A stretch of 64,000 nucleotides of DNA, from positions 62,001 to 126,000 of the forward strand of contig NZ_JABTYH010000006.1 of assembly GCF_013314975.1 (NCBI RefSeq). The letters are read 5' to 3'. The DNA comes from Pseudarthrobacter oxydans (lineage in GTDB: Bacteria > Actinomycetota > Actinomycetes > Actinomycetales > Micrococcaceae). The first letter of the stretch is position 1; the number at the start of each line of letters is the position of its first letter. The position numbers were made by a program, and so were the translations under genes. Below are positions 24,912-33,722 of this stretch, in pieces. A model generated the notes under the pieces. It did no database searches. It had not been told where the DNA came from and was given only the letters and a program-made list of their open reading frames with translations.

Positions 24912-26840
24912 CTAGACCTTGGCGCGGGCGCGGTTGGCCTTGGCGCGCTCGTTGGTGTCCAGGATAACCTTGCGGATGCGGATGGCTTCCGGGGTCACTT
25001 CCACGCACTCGTCCTCGCGGGCGAATTCGAGGGACTCTTCAAGGGTCAGGTCGCGCGGCGGCGTCAGGTTCTCGAAGGTGTCAGAGGAGGCTGCACGCAT
25101 GTTGGTGAGCTTCTTTTCCTTGGTGATGTTGACGTCCATGTCGTCGGCGCGGGAGTTCTCGCCCACGATCATGCCTTCGTAAACCTCGGAGGTGGGCTTC
25201 ACGAAGAACGAGCCGCGCTCCTGCAGGTTGATCATGGCGAACGGCGTGACAACACCGGCGCGGTCAGCGATCATCGAGCCGTTGGTGCGGTACTCGATGG
25301 GGCCGGCCCACGGCTCGTAGCCCTCGGAGATGGACGCTGCGATGCCGGCGCCGCGGGTGTCCGTGAGGAACTTGGTGCGGAAGCCGATCAGGCCACGGGC
25401 GGGGACGATGAATTCCATCCGGCACCAGCCGGTACCGTGGTTGGCCATGTTGGTCATGCGGCCCTTGCGGGCTGCCATCAGCTGGGTCACTGCACCGAGG
25501 TACTCCTCGGGGACGTCGATGGTCATGTGCTCCATCGGCTCATGGATCTTGCCGTCGATGGTCTTGGTGACAACCTGCGGCTTGCCGACGGTCAGTTCGA
25601 AGCCTTCACGGCGCATCTGCTCCACCAGGATGGCCAGTGCCAGCTCGCCACGGCCCTGCACTTCCCAGGCGTCGGGACGCTCGGTGGGGAGAACCTTGAT
25701 GGAGACGTTACCGATCAGTTCCTTGTCCAGGCGGTCCTTCACCTGGCGTGCCGTGACCTTGGCACCCTTGACCTTGCCGGCCAGCGGCGAGGTGTTGATA
25801 CCGATGGTCATGGAGATGGCGGGATCGTCCACGGTGATCAGCGGCAGCGGCTGCGGGTTCTCGGCGTCGGTGAGGGTCTCACCGATGGTGATGTCCTCGA
25901 TGCCGGCGACGGCGACGATCTCACCCGGGCCTGCAGACTCCGCGGGAACGCGGTCCAGGGCCTTGGTGGCCAGGAGTTCGGTGATCTTCACGTTCTTGAG
26001 CTCACCGTTGGCGCGTGCCCAGGCAACGGTCTGGCCCTTGCGCAGAGTGCCGTTGTAGATGCGCAGCAGGGCGAGACGGCCCAGGAACGGGGAAGCGTCC
26101 AGGTTGGTGACGTGTGCCTGCAGCACACCCTCCGGGTTGTAGGTGGGTGCCGGGATGTGCTCGATGATGGTCTTGAACAGCGGCTCCAGGTCTTCGTTCT
26201 CCGGAGCGGTACCGTCAGCGGGCTGGTCGAGGGAAGCGCGGCCAACCTTGGCGGCCGCGTAGACAACGGGAACCTCAAGGATCTTGTCCAGGTCCAGGTC
26301 CGGAACCTCGTCCGCCAGGTCCGAGGCAAGGCCCAGGAGGAGGTCCATGGACTCGTGGACGACTTCCTCGATGCGGGCGTCGGGACGGTCGGTCTTGTTG
26401 ACCAGCAGGATGACGGGCAGGTGCGCGGCAAGGGCCTTGCGCAGCACGAAGCGGGTCTGGGGCAGCGGGCCCTCGGAAGCGTCAACGAGGAGGACGACGC
26501 CGTCAACCATGGACAGGCCGCGCTCCACCTCGCCGCCGAAGTCGGCGTGGCCGGGGGTGTCGATGACGTTGATGGTGATGGTCTCGCCGTTGGAGGACGG
26601 TCCGTTGTAGGCCACGGTGGTGTTCTTGGCCAGGATGGTGATGCCCTTTTCGCGCTCCAGGTCACCGGAGTCCATCACGCGGTCTTCAAGGTGGTTGTGC
26701 TCGGCAAAGGAGTTGGTCTGCTTGAGCATGGCGTCGACCAGGGTGGTCTTGCCGTGGTCAACGTGGGCCACAATCGCGACGTTGCGGAGGTCACTGCGTG
26801 ATGCAGTGGCTACCGCGGTGTTGGTGGTGGTTTCAGACAT
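24912..26840 (-). CDS. typA: Ribosome-binding GTPase TypA/BipA
   Basis: 642-residue translational GTPase. G1 AHVDHGKTT (about 25-33), switch region 'DSGDLEREKGITI', G3 DTPGHADFGGEVER and G4 NKTDR are intact. The EF-G-like beta-barrel and C-terminal domain ('ARGLIGFRTKFLTDTRG') are full length. It binds 70S ribosomes and helps 50S assembly and stress adaptation, especially in the cold. Monocistronic, divergent from the SGNH lipoprotein gene with a 270-nt spacer that shows no other gene. Confidence 0.95.
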   Translation of the reverse strand: MSETTTNTAVATASRSDLRNVAIVAHVDHGKTTLVDAMLKQTNSFAEHNHLEDRVMDSGDLEREKGITILAKNTTVAYNGPSSNGETITINVIDTPGHADFGGEVERGLSMVDGVVLLVDASEGPLPQTRFVLRKALAAHLPVILLVNKTDRPDARIEEVVHESMDLLLGLASDLADEVPDLDLDKILEVPVVYAAAKVGRASLDQPADGTAPENEDLEPLFKTIIEHIPAPTYNPEGVLQAHVTNLDASPFLGRLALLRIYNGTLRKGQTVAWARANGELKNVKITELLATKALDRVPAESAGPGEIVAVAGIEDITIGETLTDAENPQPLPLITVDDPAISMTIGINTSPLAGKVKGAKVTARQVKDRLDKELIGNVSIKVLPTERPDAWEVQGRGELALAILVEQMRREGFELTVGKPQVVTKTIDGKIHEPMEHMTIDVPEEYLGAVTQLMAARKGRMTNMANHGTGWCRMEFIVPARGLIGFRTKFLTDTRGAGIAASISEGYEPWAGPIEYRTNGSMIADRAGVVTPFAMINLQERGSFFVKPTSEVYEGMIVGENSRADDMDVNITKEKKLTNMRAASSDTFENLTPPRDLTLEESLEFAREDECVEVTPEAIRIRKVILDTNERAKANRARAKV

Positions 26841-27110
26841 GCGTAATGGCTCGATTCAGTGGTGAAAGTCAGCTGTTGTATCGCGACATTTCCAACCGGA
26901 ACGCACGACGGATCAGGCCCTTAGCACAGGGCGCCTTCCTCCATTCTAGCGCCAGTGCCATTTATTGGCCTAAATTCTCCGGCGGCGTGCGGGCACTGCG
27001 TGGCCCCGGCCCTGCCCCGCCACGGAAAATTGTGGGCAAAATCACTGGCCATCCAGGACGGCATGCAACATGATTGCTCTGACAGAGCGTGCAAGCCCGA
27101 AAGACACCAG

Positions 27111-28004
27111 ATGCGAAAATCCCCGGCCGCCAGGGCCTGGACCCGTTGTGCCGTGTCCGGCGTCGCTGCGGCTGTTGCCTTGTCCGCAAGCCTCTCCGGC
27201 TGCGGCCTGCCCGCCGCGGCCCCGGGGAATCCTGGCCGTCCAGTTGCGGCAGCGGCTGCGGCGGGGGCTGCGGCGGGACTCCAAGGGGCAGCCGGGAATC
27301 CTGCAGCCGCAACTGCCGGTTCACGCGTCCTGAACCCGGCCAACGGGCGGCTCGAGGCCGTTGTCCCGGAGGTCAGCAGGACGGTCCTGCTGATCGGTGA
27401 TTCACAGTCGGAACCCGTTGACGGCTGGCCGCGGCTGGGCCTGGCTGCCGCGGGCTACAACGTGTACTTCTGCGGCCGGGGCGGGACCGGCTTTGTCTCC
27501 TCGAACGGTGCAACAGGCAACTATATTGATGCCCTGCTGCGCGGCGACTGGCTGCTGCCATCGGGAACGCCGGCGCTCATTGTCATCCAGGGCGGCGGCA
27601 ATGACGCCGCCGGTGCAGCAAGTGACAGGCAGATAACCGCCAATGCCGAACGCCTGATCGCGGAGCTGCGGGAGCGGTACCCCGGCACGCCCATGGCGAT
27701 GATCGGAACTCTTGCCCGCGGGGAAGCCCACGGCGGCGGCCGGCGGACCGAAGTCGATGCCCTGTTGGGGTCGGTGGCAGCGTCCCATGCCCTCCCCTTT
27801 GTATCCGTGGGTGACTGGTTGACCCGGTACGGCCTGGCAAAGGACCTCGCGGACACAGTGCACATGAACCCTGTGGGACGCCAAAAATTGGGAGTCCTCC
27901 TCGAGGGCCGCCTCCGGGACCTGGGCCTGGACCGGAAGCCGACGGCGGACCAGCAGCCGCTGCGGGCCTCCGGCACCCTGGACGACGGCCCGGGCCAGGA
28001 CTGA
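27111..28004 (+). CDS. SGNH-hydrolase-like lipoprotein
   Basis: 297 residues. Signal peptide ends in a lipobox L-S-G-C (about residues 28-31), followed by a ~45-residue Ala/Gly/Pro-rich linker. The SGNH blocks follow: 'LLIGDSQSEPVDGW' (nucleophile Ser in GDSQS), 'FCGRGGTGFV', 'IQGGGNDA' and 'DTVHMNP' with the Asp-His pair. Such proteins deacetylate or hydrolyse esters on cell-wall polymers or lipids; substrate unknown. I start at the ATG at 27111, which gives a proper signal peptide; the frame is open upstream. Ribosome site is weak (GAAAG). Confidence 0.8.
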   Translation: MRKSPAARAWTRCAVSGVAAAVALSASLSGCGLPAAAPGNPGRPVAAAAAAGAAAGLQGAAGNPAAATAGSRVLNPANGRLEAVVPEVSRTVLLIGDSQSEPVDGWPRLGLAAAGYNVYFCGRGGTGFVSSNGATGNYIDALLRGDWLLPSGTPALIVIQGGGNDAAGAASDRQITANAERLIAELRERYPGTPMAMIGTLARGEAHGGGRRTEVDALLGSVAASHALPFVSVGDWLTRYGLAKDLADTVHMNPVGRQKLGVLLEGRLRDLGLDRKPTADQQPLRASGTLDDGPGQD

Positions 28005-28012
28005 AGCGCAGA

Positions 28013-28050
28013 CGGCTGGAGCCGGGGCCCGAAGGCCCCGGCTCCAGCCG
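28013..28050. terminator. GC-rich hairpin after SGNH gene
   Basis: Perfect 17-bp stem (28013-28029 with 28034-28050, 4-nt loop) between convergent genes. There is no long U-run. Confidence 0.75.
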
Positions 28051-28073
28051 TACTTAGTGTGCGGGCAGTCCGC

Positions 28074-29780
28074 TTACGCAACTTCCGGCGGAAGCATCAG
28101 CTTGGCACCCGGGATGGCGTTGAGCAGCGCCTGTGTGTACTCCTGCTGCGGCGCGTCGAAGACGTCGTCCGTGGATCCCGTCTCCACCAGGCGCCCCTTC
28201 TCCATCACGCAGACGTGGTCGGCGATCTGGCGGACCACCGCGAGGTCGTGGGTGATGAAGAGGTAAGTCAGGCCGAGGTTGGACTGCAGGTCGGCCAGGA
28301 GGTTCAGCACCTGCGCCTGGACCAGTACGTCCAGGGCGGACACCGCCTCGTCACAGATGATGACTTCAGGGTCCAACGCCAGCGCGCGGGCAATGGCTAC
28401 GCGCTGCCGCTGGCCGCCGGAGAGCTCGTTCGGGTACCGCTGCATGGTGGATTGCGGCAGCGCCACCTGGTCCAGCAGCTCGCGGACCTTCTTCTCGCGG
28501 CTGGCTTTGTTCCCGATTTTGTGGACCCGCAGCGGCTCCTCAATGGTCCGGTAGATGTTGTACATCGGGTCCAGGGAGCCGTAGGGATCCTGGAAGATGG
28601 GTTGCACCCGGCGCCGGAACTTGAACAGTTCCGAAGGCTTCAGCAGTGAGGTGTCCACGCCGTCGAACAGGATTTTTCCGTCCGTCGGCTTCTCCAGCTG
28701 GAGCACCATCTTGGCCACTGTGGACTTGCCGGAGCCCGACTCCCCCACGATCGCCGTCGTGGTTCCGCGAAGGACGTCGAAGGTGACGCCGTCCACGGCC
28801 GCAAAGTCGGACGATTTTCCCAGGCCCTGCCGAAGCTTGTACACCTTCCGCAGGTCCTGGATCTGAAGGACGTTGTCGGCGGTGAGCGCCTCGGCGGCCG
28901 GAGCCAGGAGGTCGGCCGCTTGCACGCCCTGTTCCTTGGCAACCTGGATCCGGCGGCTGGCGAGGGACGGTGCCGATTCCACGAGCCGCTTGGTGTAGGG
29001 ATGCTGCGGGTTCTGCAACAGCTCGAGCGACGGCCCGGATTCGACCACCTGGCCGCGGTACATGACCACAACCTTGTCCGCGCGTTCGGCGGCAAGGCCA
29101 AGGTCGTGGGTGATCAGCAGGACAGCCGTACCGAGCTCGGACGTCATGCCTTCAAGGTGGTCCAGGATCTGCCGCTGCACCGTGACATCCAGCGCTGACG
29201 TAGGCTCATCCGCGATCAGCAGCCGGGGCTGGCAGGACAGGCCGATGGCAATCAGGGCCCGCTGGCGCATGCCGCCGGAGAACTCGTGCGGGTACTGCCT
29301 GGCGCGCCGGTGGGCGTCCGGCAGGCCTGCCTCGGACAGCACCTTCGCGATGTCCTCCGGTCCGCTGGGCCTGCCGTTCGCGCGCAGGGTCTCCTTGACC
29401 TGGTAGCCGATCTTCCACACTGGGTTGAGGTTGGACATGGGGTCCTGGGGCACCATGCCGATGGTGTTGCCGCGCAGCTCGATCATCCGCTTTTCCGGCG
29501 CATGCGAGATGTCTTCGCCGTCCAGCAGAATCTGTCCGCCGGAGACCCGGCCGTTGGCCGGCAGCAACCCGATGGCTGCGAGGGCGGTTGTTGATTTGCC
29601 CGAGCCGGACTCGCCCACGATTGCCACGGTCTCCCCCGGCATGATGGTGAAGTGGGCATTCCGGACAGCGTTCACCTCGCCGTTGCTGGTGTTGAACGTG
29701 ATGGCCAGGTCCCGGATTTCCAGGAGCGGCCGGTTCGCGGGTGTTCCGGCTTCGGTAATGGTGACATCTGATGCAGTCAC
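28074..29780 (-). CDS. Peptide ABC transporter, fused DppD-DppF ATPase
   Basis: 568-residue protein with two complete ATPase domains in one chain. The first has Walker A GESGSGKSTTA (about 55-65) and signature SGGMRQRALIA; the second has GESGSGKSTVA (about 348-358) and SGGQRQRVAIA. Each has its Walker B and, after the ATPase core, the 'SGPSLELLQNPQHPYTKRL' or 'DVFDAPQQEYTQALL' oligopeptide C-terminal box. GTG at 29780 is preceded by GAAGGAGG, better placed than the ATG at 29795. Last gene of dppA-B-C-DF; energises dipeptide/oligopeptide import. Confidence 0.92.
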   Translation of the reverse strand: MTASDVTITEAGTPANRPLLEIRDLAITFNTSNGEVNAVRNAHFTIMPGETVAIVGESGSGKSTTALAAIGLLPANGRVSGGQILLDGEDISHAPEKRMIELRGNTIGMVPQDPMSNLNPVWKIGYQVKETLRANGRPSGPEDIAKVLSEAGLPDAHRRARQYPHEFSGGMRQRALIAIGLSCQPRLLIADEPTSALDVTVQRQILDHLEGMTSELGTAVLLITHDLGLAAERADKVVVMYRGQVVESGPSLELLQNPQHPYTKRLVESAPSLASRRIQVAKEQGVQAADLLAPAAEALTADNVLQIQDLRKVYKLRQGLGKSSDFAAVDGVTFDVLRGTTTAIVGESGSGKSTVAKMVLQLEKPTDGKILFDGVDTSLLKPSELFKFRRRVQPIFQDPYGSLDPMYNIYRTIEEPLRVHKIGNKASREKKVRELLDQVALPQSTMQRYPNELSGGQRQRVAIARALALDPEVIICDEAVSALDVLVQAQVLNLLADLQSNLGLTYLFITHDLAVVRQIADHVCVMEKGRLVETGSTDDVFDAPQQEYTQALLNAIPGAKLMLPPEVA

Positions 29781-29791
29781 GTGTGCCTCCT

Positions 29792-30742
29792 TCATCGCTG
29801 GCGGCTCTTCGGGTCAAGAGCATCGCGCAGGGCGTCGCCCAGCATGATGAAGCTCAGGACGGTGATGGACAGGGCGGCAGCCGGGTAGAGGAGCACTGCG
29901 GGGTTGGTGCGGATGGACGACTGCGCCGCGGAAATGTCATTGCCCCAGGACATGATGCTTCCTGGAAGGCCGATGCCAAGGAACGACAACGTCGCCTCCA
30001 GCACGATGAACACACCGAGCTCCATGGTGGCCAGCACGATGATGGGGGCGAGGGCGTTGGGCAGCACATGCTTGATGAGGCTCTGGATCCTGGACACGCC
30101 CAGCGACCGCGCCGCCGTGATGAAGTCGGCGTTGCGGACTTCGATCACCGCGCCCCGGGTCAGCCTTGCCATCTGCGGCCACGCAAGCAGCACGATGATC
30201 ATGATGACCGTCCACACACTCTTGTTTTCACGGAAGAACGGCAGCTGGGTGACCACCAGTGCACCGAGCACCAGCGGCAGTGCAAAGAAGATGTCGCCGA
30301 GGCGGGCGATCACGGCGTCGATCCAGCCGCCGTAGAAGCCGGCCAGCGCGCCCAGGGTCACCCCAATGATGAGCACGCCGATGACGGCGAAGACGCCAAC
30401 CATGACGGAGGCCTGCGTGCCGTAAATGACGCGGGCGTACACGTCGCAGCCCTGGAAGGTGAACCCGAACGGATGCCCGGCCGAGGGCGCGCCGTCCGAA
30501 TTTGCCAGCTGGCAGTTGTCGTTCGGTGCAGTCTGGGTGAACAGGCCCGGGAAGAACGCCACAACCAGGATGACCAGGATCATCACTGCCGAGACGATGA
30601 ACAGCGGACGACGGCGGAGCTTCCGCCAGGCGTCAGCCCAAAGGCTCAGCGGGGCCTGGTCAGTCTTCACCGCATCCGTTGCCAGCAGAGGGGTCTCCTC
30701 AAGGGGGGCAACGAAGTGCGTGGTGTCTTGGTTACTTTTCAT
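29792..30742 (-). CDS. dppC: Peptide ABC transporter permease (DppC-type)
   Basis: 316 residues: a long cytosolic N-terminus, OppC_N helix 'PLFIVSAVMILVILVVAFFPGLF' (about 45-67), an external loop with two cysteines, then five helices. The EAA-type loop is 'ADFITAARSLGVSRIQSLIKHVLPNALAP' (about 200-228). ATG at 30742 with GAGG 7 nt upstream; it overlaps the dppB stop by 11 nt, so translation is coupled. Heterodimer partner of DppB. Confidence 0.92.
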   Translation of the reverse strand: MKSNQDTTHFVAPLEETPLLATDAVKTDQAPLSLWADAWRKLRRRPLFIVSAVMILVILVVAFFPGLFTQTAPNDNCQLANSDGAPSAGHPFGFTFQGCDVYARVIYGTQASVMVGVFAVIGVLIIGVTLGALAGFYGGWIDAVIARLGDIFFALPLVLGALVVTQLPFFRENKSVWTVIMIIVLLAWPQMARLTRGAVIEVRNADFITAARSLGVSRIQSLIKHVLPNALAPIIVLATMELGVFIVLEATLSFLGIGLPGSIMSWGNDISAAQSSIRTNPAVLLYPAAALSITVLSFIMLGDALRDALDPKSRQR

Positions 30743-31661
30743 AGCGAATCCTCGGATCAAGCCAGGCGTACAGCAGATCAACCAGCAGGTTGGCGATAAC
30801 GAAGACCAGCACCAGCACGCTCACGATCGCGACGACGGTGGGTCCCTCGCTGCGGAGAATCGCCTGGTAGAGCTTCTGCCCCACACCGGGGACGTTGAAG
30901 ATGCCTTCGGTGACGATGGCGCCGCCCATCAGGCCGCCAAGGCTGGCGCCCAGGTAGGTGACAACGGGAATCATCGAGTTGCGGAGGATGTGCGCCATGA
31001 CCACGCGGGGCCGGGACAGTCCCTTCGCAGTAGCGGTGCGGACGTAATCGGCGGTTGAGTTTTCAATGACCGACGCCCGGGTGAGGCGGAGCACGTAGGC
31101 GAAGGAGACCAGCGCCAGCGCGAACGCCGGAAGCAGCAGCGTGCTCCAGCTGACGTCCGTACCCACGGTGGGTTTGGCCCACCCCAGGTACACACCGAAG
31201 ACCAGCTGCAGGACGAAGCCGAGGACAAAGATGGGGATGGCAATGACGACGAGCGAGGCGAGCAGGACCGTCGAGTCGAAGATCTTTCCCTTGCGGAGGC
31301 CGGCGATGAGTCCAAAGCCGATGCCAAACACTGCCTGGATGACGAGCGCTTCGACGGCCAGCATCACGGTGACGGGGAAGACGCGGCCGAGGGTGGCGGC
31401 GATGGGCTGGCCGGTGAAATCGACGCCCAGGTTGAACGTAAAGAGATTCTTGAGGAACAGGCCGTACTGGACCCAGAACGGCTGGTCCAGGTTGTACTGC
31501 TGGCGGAGCGCCGCGATGACGGCTTCGCTCGGCGGACGGTCTCCGAAGAGCGCCCTGATGGGGTCACCGGGGAGGGCAAACACCATGAAATAGACCAGCA
31601 GGGTGGTGCCCAGGAACACGGGGATAACTTGGAGCAGGCGCCGGAGAATGAACTGGATCAC
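30732..31661 (-). CDS. dppB: Peptide ABC transporter permease (DppB-type)
   Basis: 309 residues with six helices. It begins with the typical 'FILRRLLQVIPVFLGTTLLVYFMVFALPGDP' and 'QYNLDQPFWVQYGLFLKNL'. The ATPase-docking loop is 'DYVRTATAKGLSRPRVVMAHILRNSMIPV' (about 215-243). Lies 129 nt after dppA, with a hairpin between them, and overlaps dppC. Confidence 0.92.
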   Translation of the reverse strand: MIQFILRRLLQVIPVFLGTTLLVYFMVFALPGDPIRALFGDRPPSEAVIAALRQQYNLDQPFWVQYGLFLKNLFTFNLGVDFTGQPIAATLGRVFPVTVMLAVEALVIQAVFGIGFGLIAGLRKGKIFDSTVLLASLVVIAIPIFVLGFVLQLVFGVYLGWAKPTVGTDVSWSTLLLPAFALALVSFAYVLRLTRASVIENSTADYVRTATAKGLSRPRVVMAHILRNSMIPVVTYLGASLGGLMGGAIVTEGIFNVPGVGQKLYQAILRSEGPTVVAIVSVLVLVFVIANLLVDLLYAWLDPRIRYEK

Positions 31662-31734
31662 AGCAGACCCTCCGGGGCTTGTGGAGATGGGGGGAATTTC
31701 ATGTAGGACAGCTTCCTGCCGGTATCAAGGCTAT

Positions 31735-31760
31735 GGGGGCCCGGCTGGCGCCGGACCCCC
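31735..31760 (-). promoter_or_regulatory. Hairpin between dppA and dppB (attenuator-like)
   Basis: Eleven-position stem with one internal C-A mismatch (31735-31745 with 31750-31760), no U-run. Placed after the binding-protein gene inside the operon, it may cause partial termination or 3' protection of dppA mRNA. Confidence 0.45.
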
Positions 31761-31790
31761 ACTAGCTATTTGAGTTGGACGGTCTCAGGA

Positions 31791-33461
31791 CTACTTCGCG
31801 GTGATGTTGTAGTACTGGATGACACCGTTCCAGCCGCTGTCCACGTTGGTGACGTTCTGGCTCCACACGACCTGGCGTGCGGAGTACCACAGCGGGAGGT
31901 TGGGCAGGTCCTGGAACAGGATTTCCTGGGCCTCGGTGAACTTCGCGTTGGCATCGTCCGTGGACTTGGAACCCAGGCCTTCGTCGAGGAGCTTGTCGAA
32001 CTCGGGGTTCGAGTAGCCCTCGTAGTTGGCGCTGGCACCGGTCCGCAGCAGCGGGCCGAGGAAGTTGTAGAGCGACGGGTAGTCAGCCTGCCAGCCGGCC
32101 CGGGCGAAGCCGGGGAGTGTCTGGGACTTGCGCAGGTCCAGAAGTTCAGCAAACTTGGCGAAGGGCTGGCCTTCAGCCTGGATGCCGAGGTTGTTCTTCA
32201 GGTTGTTGGCAACAGCGTCGATCCATTCCTTGTTGCCGCCATCGGTGTTGTAGCCGAGCTGAAGGGTCTTGTCTGCCGGCCACGGGCTGATGGCATTGGC
32301 CTTTTCCCAAGTTTCCTTTGCCTTGGCGGCATCGAACTTCAGGACCTCGGATCCCTCGACGTTCTCGTTGTAGCCGTCCACGGCCGGGGAGGTGAAGTCC
32401 TTCGCCGGGATGCGGGTGCCGCTGAAGATGACCTTGGTGATCTCGTCACGGTTGATGGCCATGGAGATGGCCTGGCGGCGCAGCTTGCCCGCTTCACCCT
32501 GGAACTCGGGCAGGTAGCCCGGGATGTTCAGGGTGGAGTTGCCTGCGTACGGCTTGTTCAGGTGGTTGTCCGGGAAGTCCGTGGTGTAGGTCTTCAGGGC
32601 GTTGGTGGGAAGGACATCCGTGACGTCCAGGTTGTTGGCCTGGATATCGGTGTAGGCGGGGGCCGGGTCCGTGTAGAACTTGAAGGTCACGCCGCCGTTC
32701 TTGGCTTCGCGGGTACCGGCGTAGTCCTCGTTCTTGACGAGTTCAATCTGGCTGTCGTGCTGCCAGGCGCCTTCCTTGGCCATCTTGTACGGGCCGTTGC
32801 CAACAGGGTTCTCGCCGTAAGCCTTGGGATCAGCGATGGCCTCGGAGGGCAGCGGCATGAAGGCGGTGTAGCCAAGGCGCAGCGGCCAGTCGGCCTCGGG
32901 CTGCGTCAGCTTGACCTCGATGGTGGAGTCATCCTTGAGGACCAGGCCGGAGAGGGTCTCTGCCGTGGGGGCGGGGACTTCCGTTTCGCCTTCCTTCTTG
33001 GTGGCGCTGACGGCGTCGTAGCCCTCGATGGATTCGAAGAAGCTGCTGTTTGCCTGGGCGTTGGTGCTCAGCGCGGCGAAGTTCCATGCGTCAACAAAGC
33101 TCTTGGCGGTGACTTCCTCGCCGTTGGTGAACTTGGTGCCGCCCTTGACCTTGATGGTGTAGTTCTGGCCATCCGGGGATTCGATGGACTCAGCCAGCGC
33201 GTTGACCGACTCACCACTGGGGCTGTAGCTGGTCAAGCCTTCAAAGAGAAGCTCAACAACGCGGCCGCCATAGACCTCGTTGGTGTTTGCCGGCAGCAGC
33301 GGGTTCTGGGGTTCGTTGCTGTAAGCCGTAATGATCTTGGCCGGATCGCCTGCGGCGTCGCTTGCCCCTTCATTGCTGCCGCCTCCAGCGCCGCAGCCGG
33401 TCAGGGCGAGGGCGGCGATTGCCACCATGCCCAGTGCTTTGGAAGTGCGCGTAAAACGCAT
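31791..33461 (-). CDS. dppA: Peptide ABC transporter substrate-binding lipoprotein
   Basis: 556-residue SBP family 5 lipoprotein. Signal 'RTSKALGMVAIAALALTGCGAGG' gives lipobox L-T-G-C. The mature protein has 'AYSNEPQNPLLPANTNEVYGGRVVELLFEGLTSY', 'NGEEVTAKSFVDAWNFA' and 'GNGPYKMAKEGAWQHDSQIELVKNEDY', typical of dipeptide/oligopeptide binders. First gene of the dppA-B-C-DF unit. Compared with well-known DppA, the binding-site specificity cannot be read here, so the peptide length preference is unknown. Confidence 0.92.
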   Translation of the reverse strand: MRFTRTSKALGMVAIAALALTGCGAGGGSNEGASDAAGDPAKIITAYSNEPQNPLLPANTNEVYGGRVVELLFEGLTSYSPSGESVNALAESIESPDGQNYTIKVKGGTKFTNGEEVTAKSFVDAWNFAALSTNAQANSSFFESIEGYDAVSATKKEGETEVPAPTAETLSGLVLKDDSTIEVKLTQPEADWPLRLGYTAFMPLPSEAIADPKAYGENPVGNGPYKMAKEGAWQHDSQIELVKNEDYAGTREAKNGGVTFKFYTDPAPAYTDIQANNLDVTDVLPTNALKTYTTDFPDNHLNKPYAGNSTLNIPGYLPEFQGEAGKLRRQAISMAINRDEITKVIFSGTRIPAKDFTSPAVDGYNENVEGSEVLKFDAAKAKETWEKANAISPWPADKTLQLGYNTDGGNKEWIDAVANNLKNNLGIQAEGQPFAKFAELLDLRKSQTLPGFARAGWQADYPSLYNFLGPLLRTGASANYEGYSNPEFDKLLDEGLGSKSTDDANAKFTEAQEILFQDLPNLPLWYSARQVVWSQNVTNVDSGWNGVIQYYNITAK

Positions 33462-33722
33462 TCCGCCTCCTATGAGTTGTGGGAGATAACGAGGGGGAAT
33501 CTGGTGGTTCCCCGCAGGCGAGACGCAGCTTTCGACTGTGACGCAACCTACATATACGAGTAGCCTAACCGCACGAAGTCCAGATACTGGTACTCCGTTG
33601 CCAAACCGTGACCGGCTTGAACTGAACGCCTAGTCGGTCAACGGAAGTTGTGCAAGTCACATGCTACTCGCCGGTAGCCGCTACGGCGAATCGTGCAGAA
33701 GGGAAGGTTTTCGTCCCTGGAA

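Noticed and set aside
31770..33563. 597-codon plus-strand open frame
   Set aside because: Antisense to dppA.
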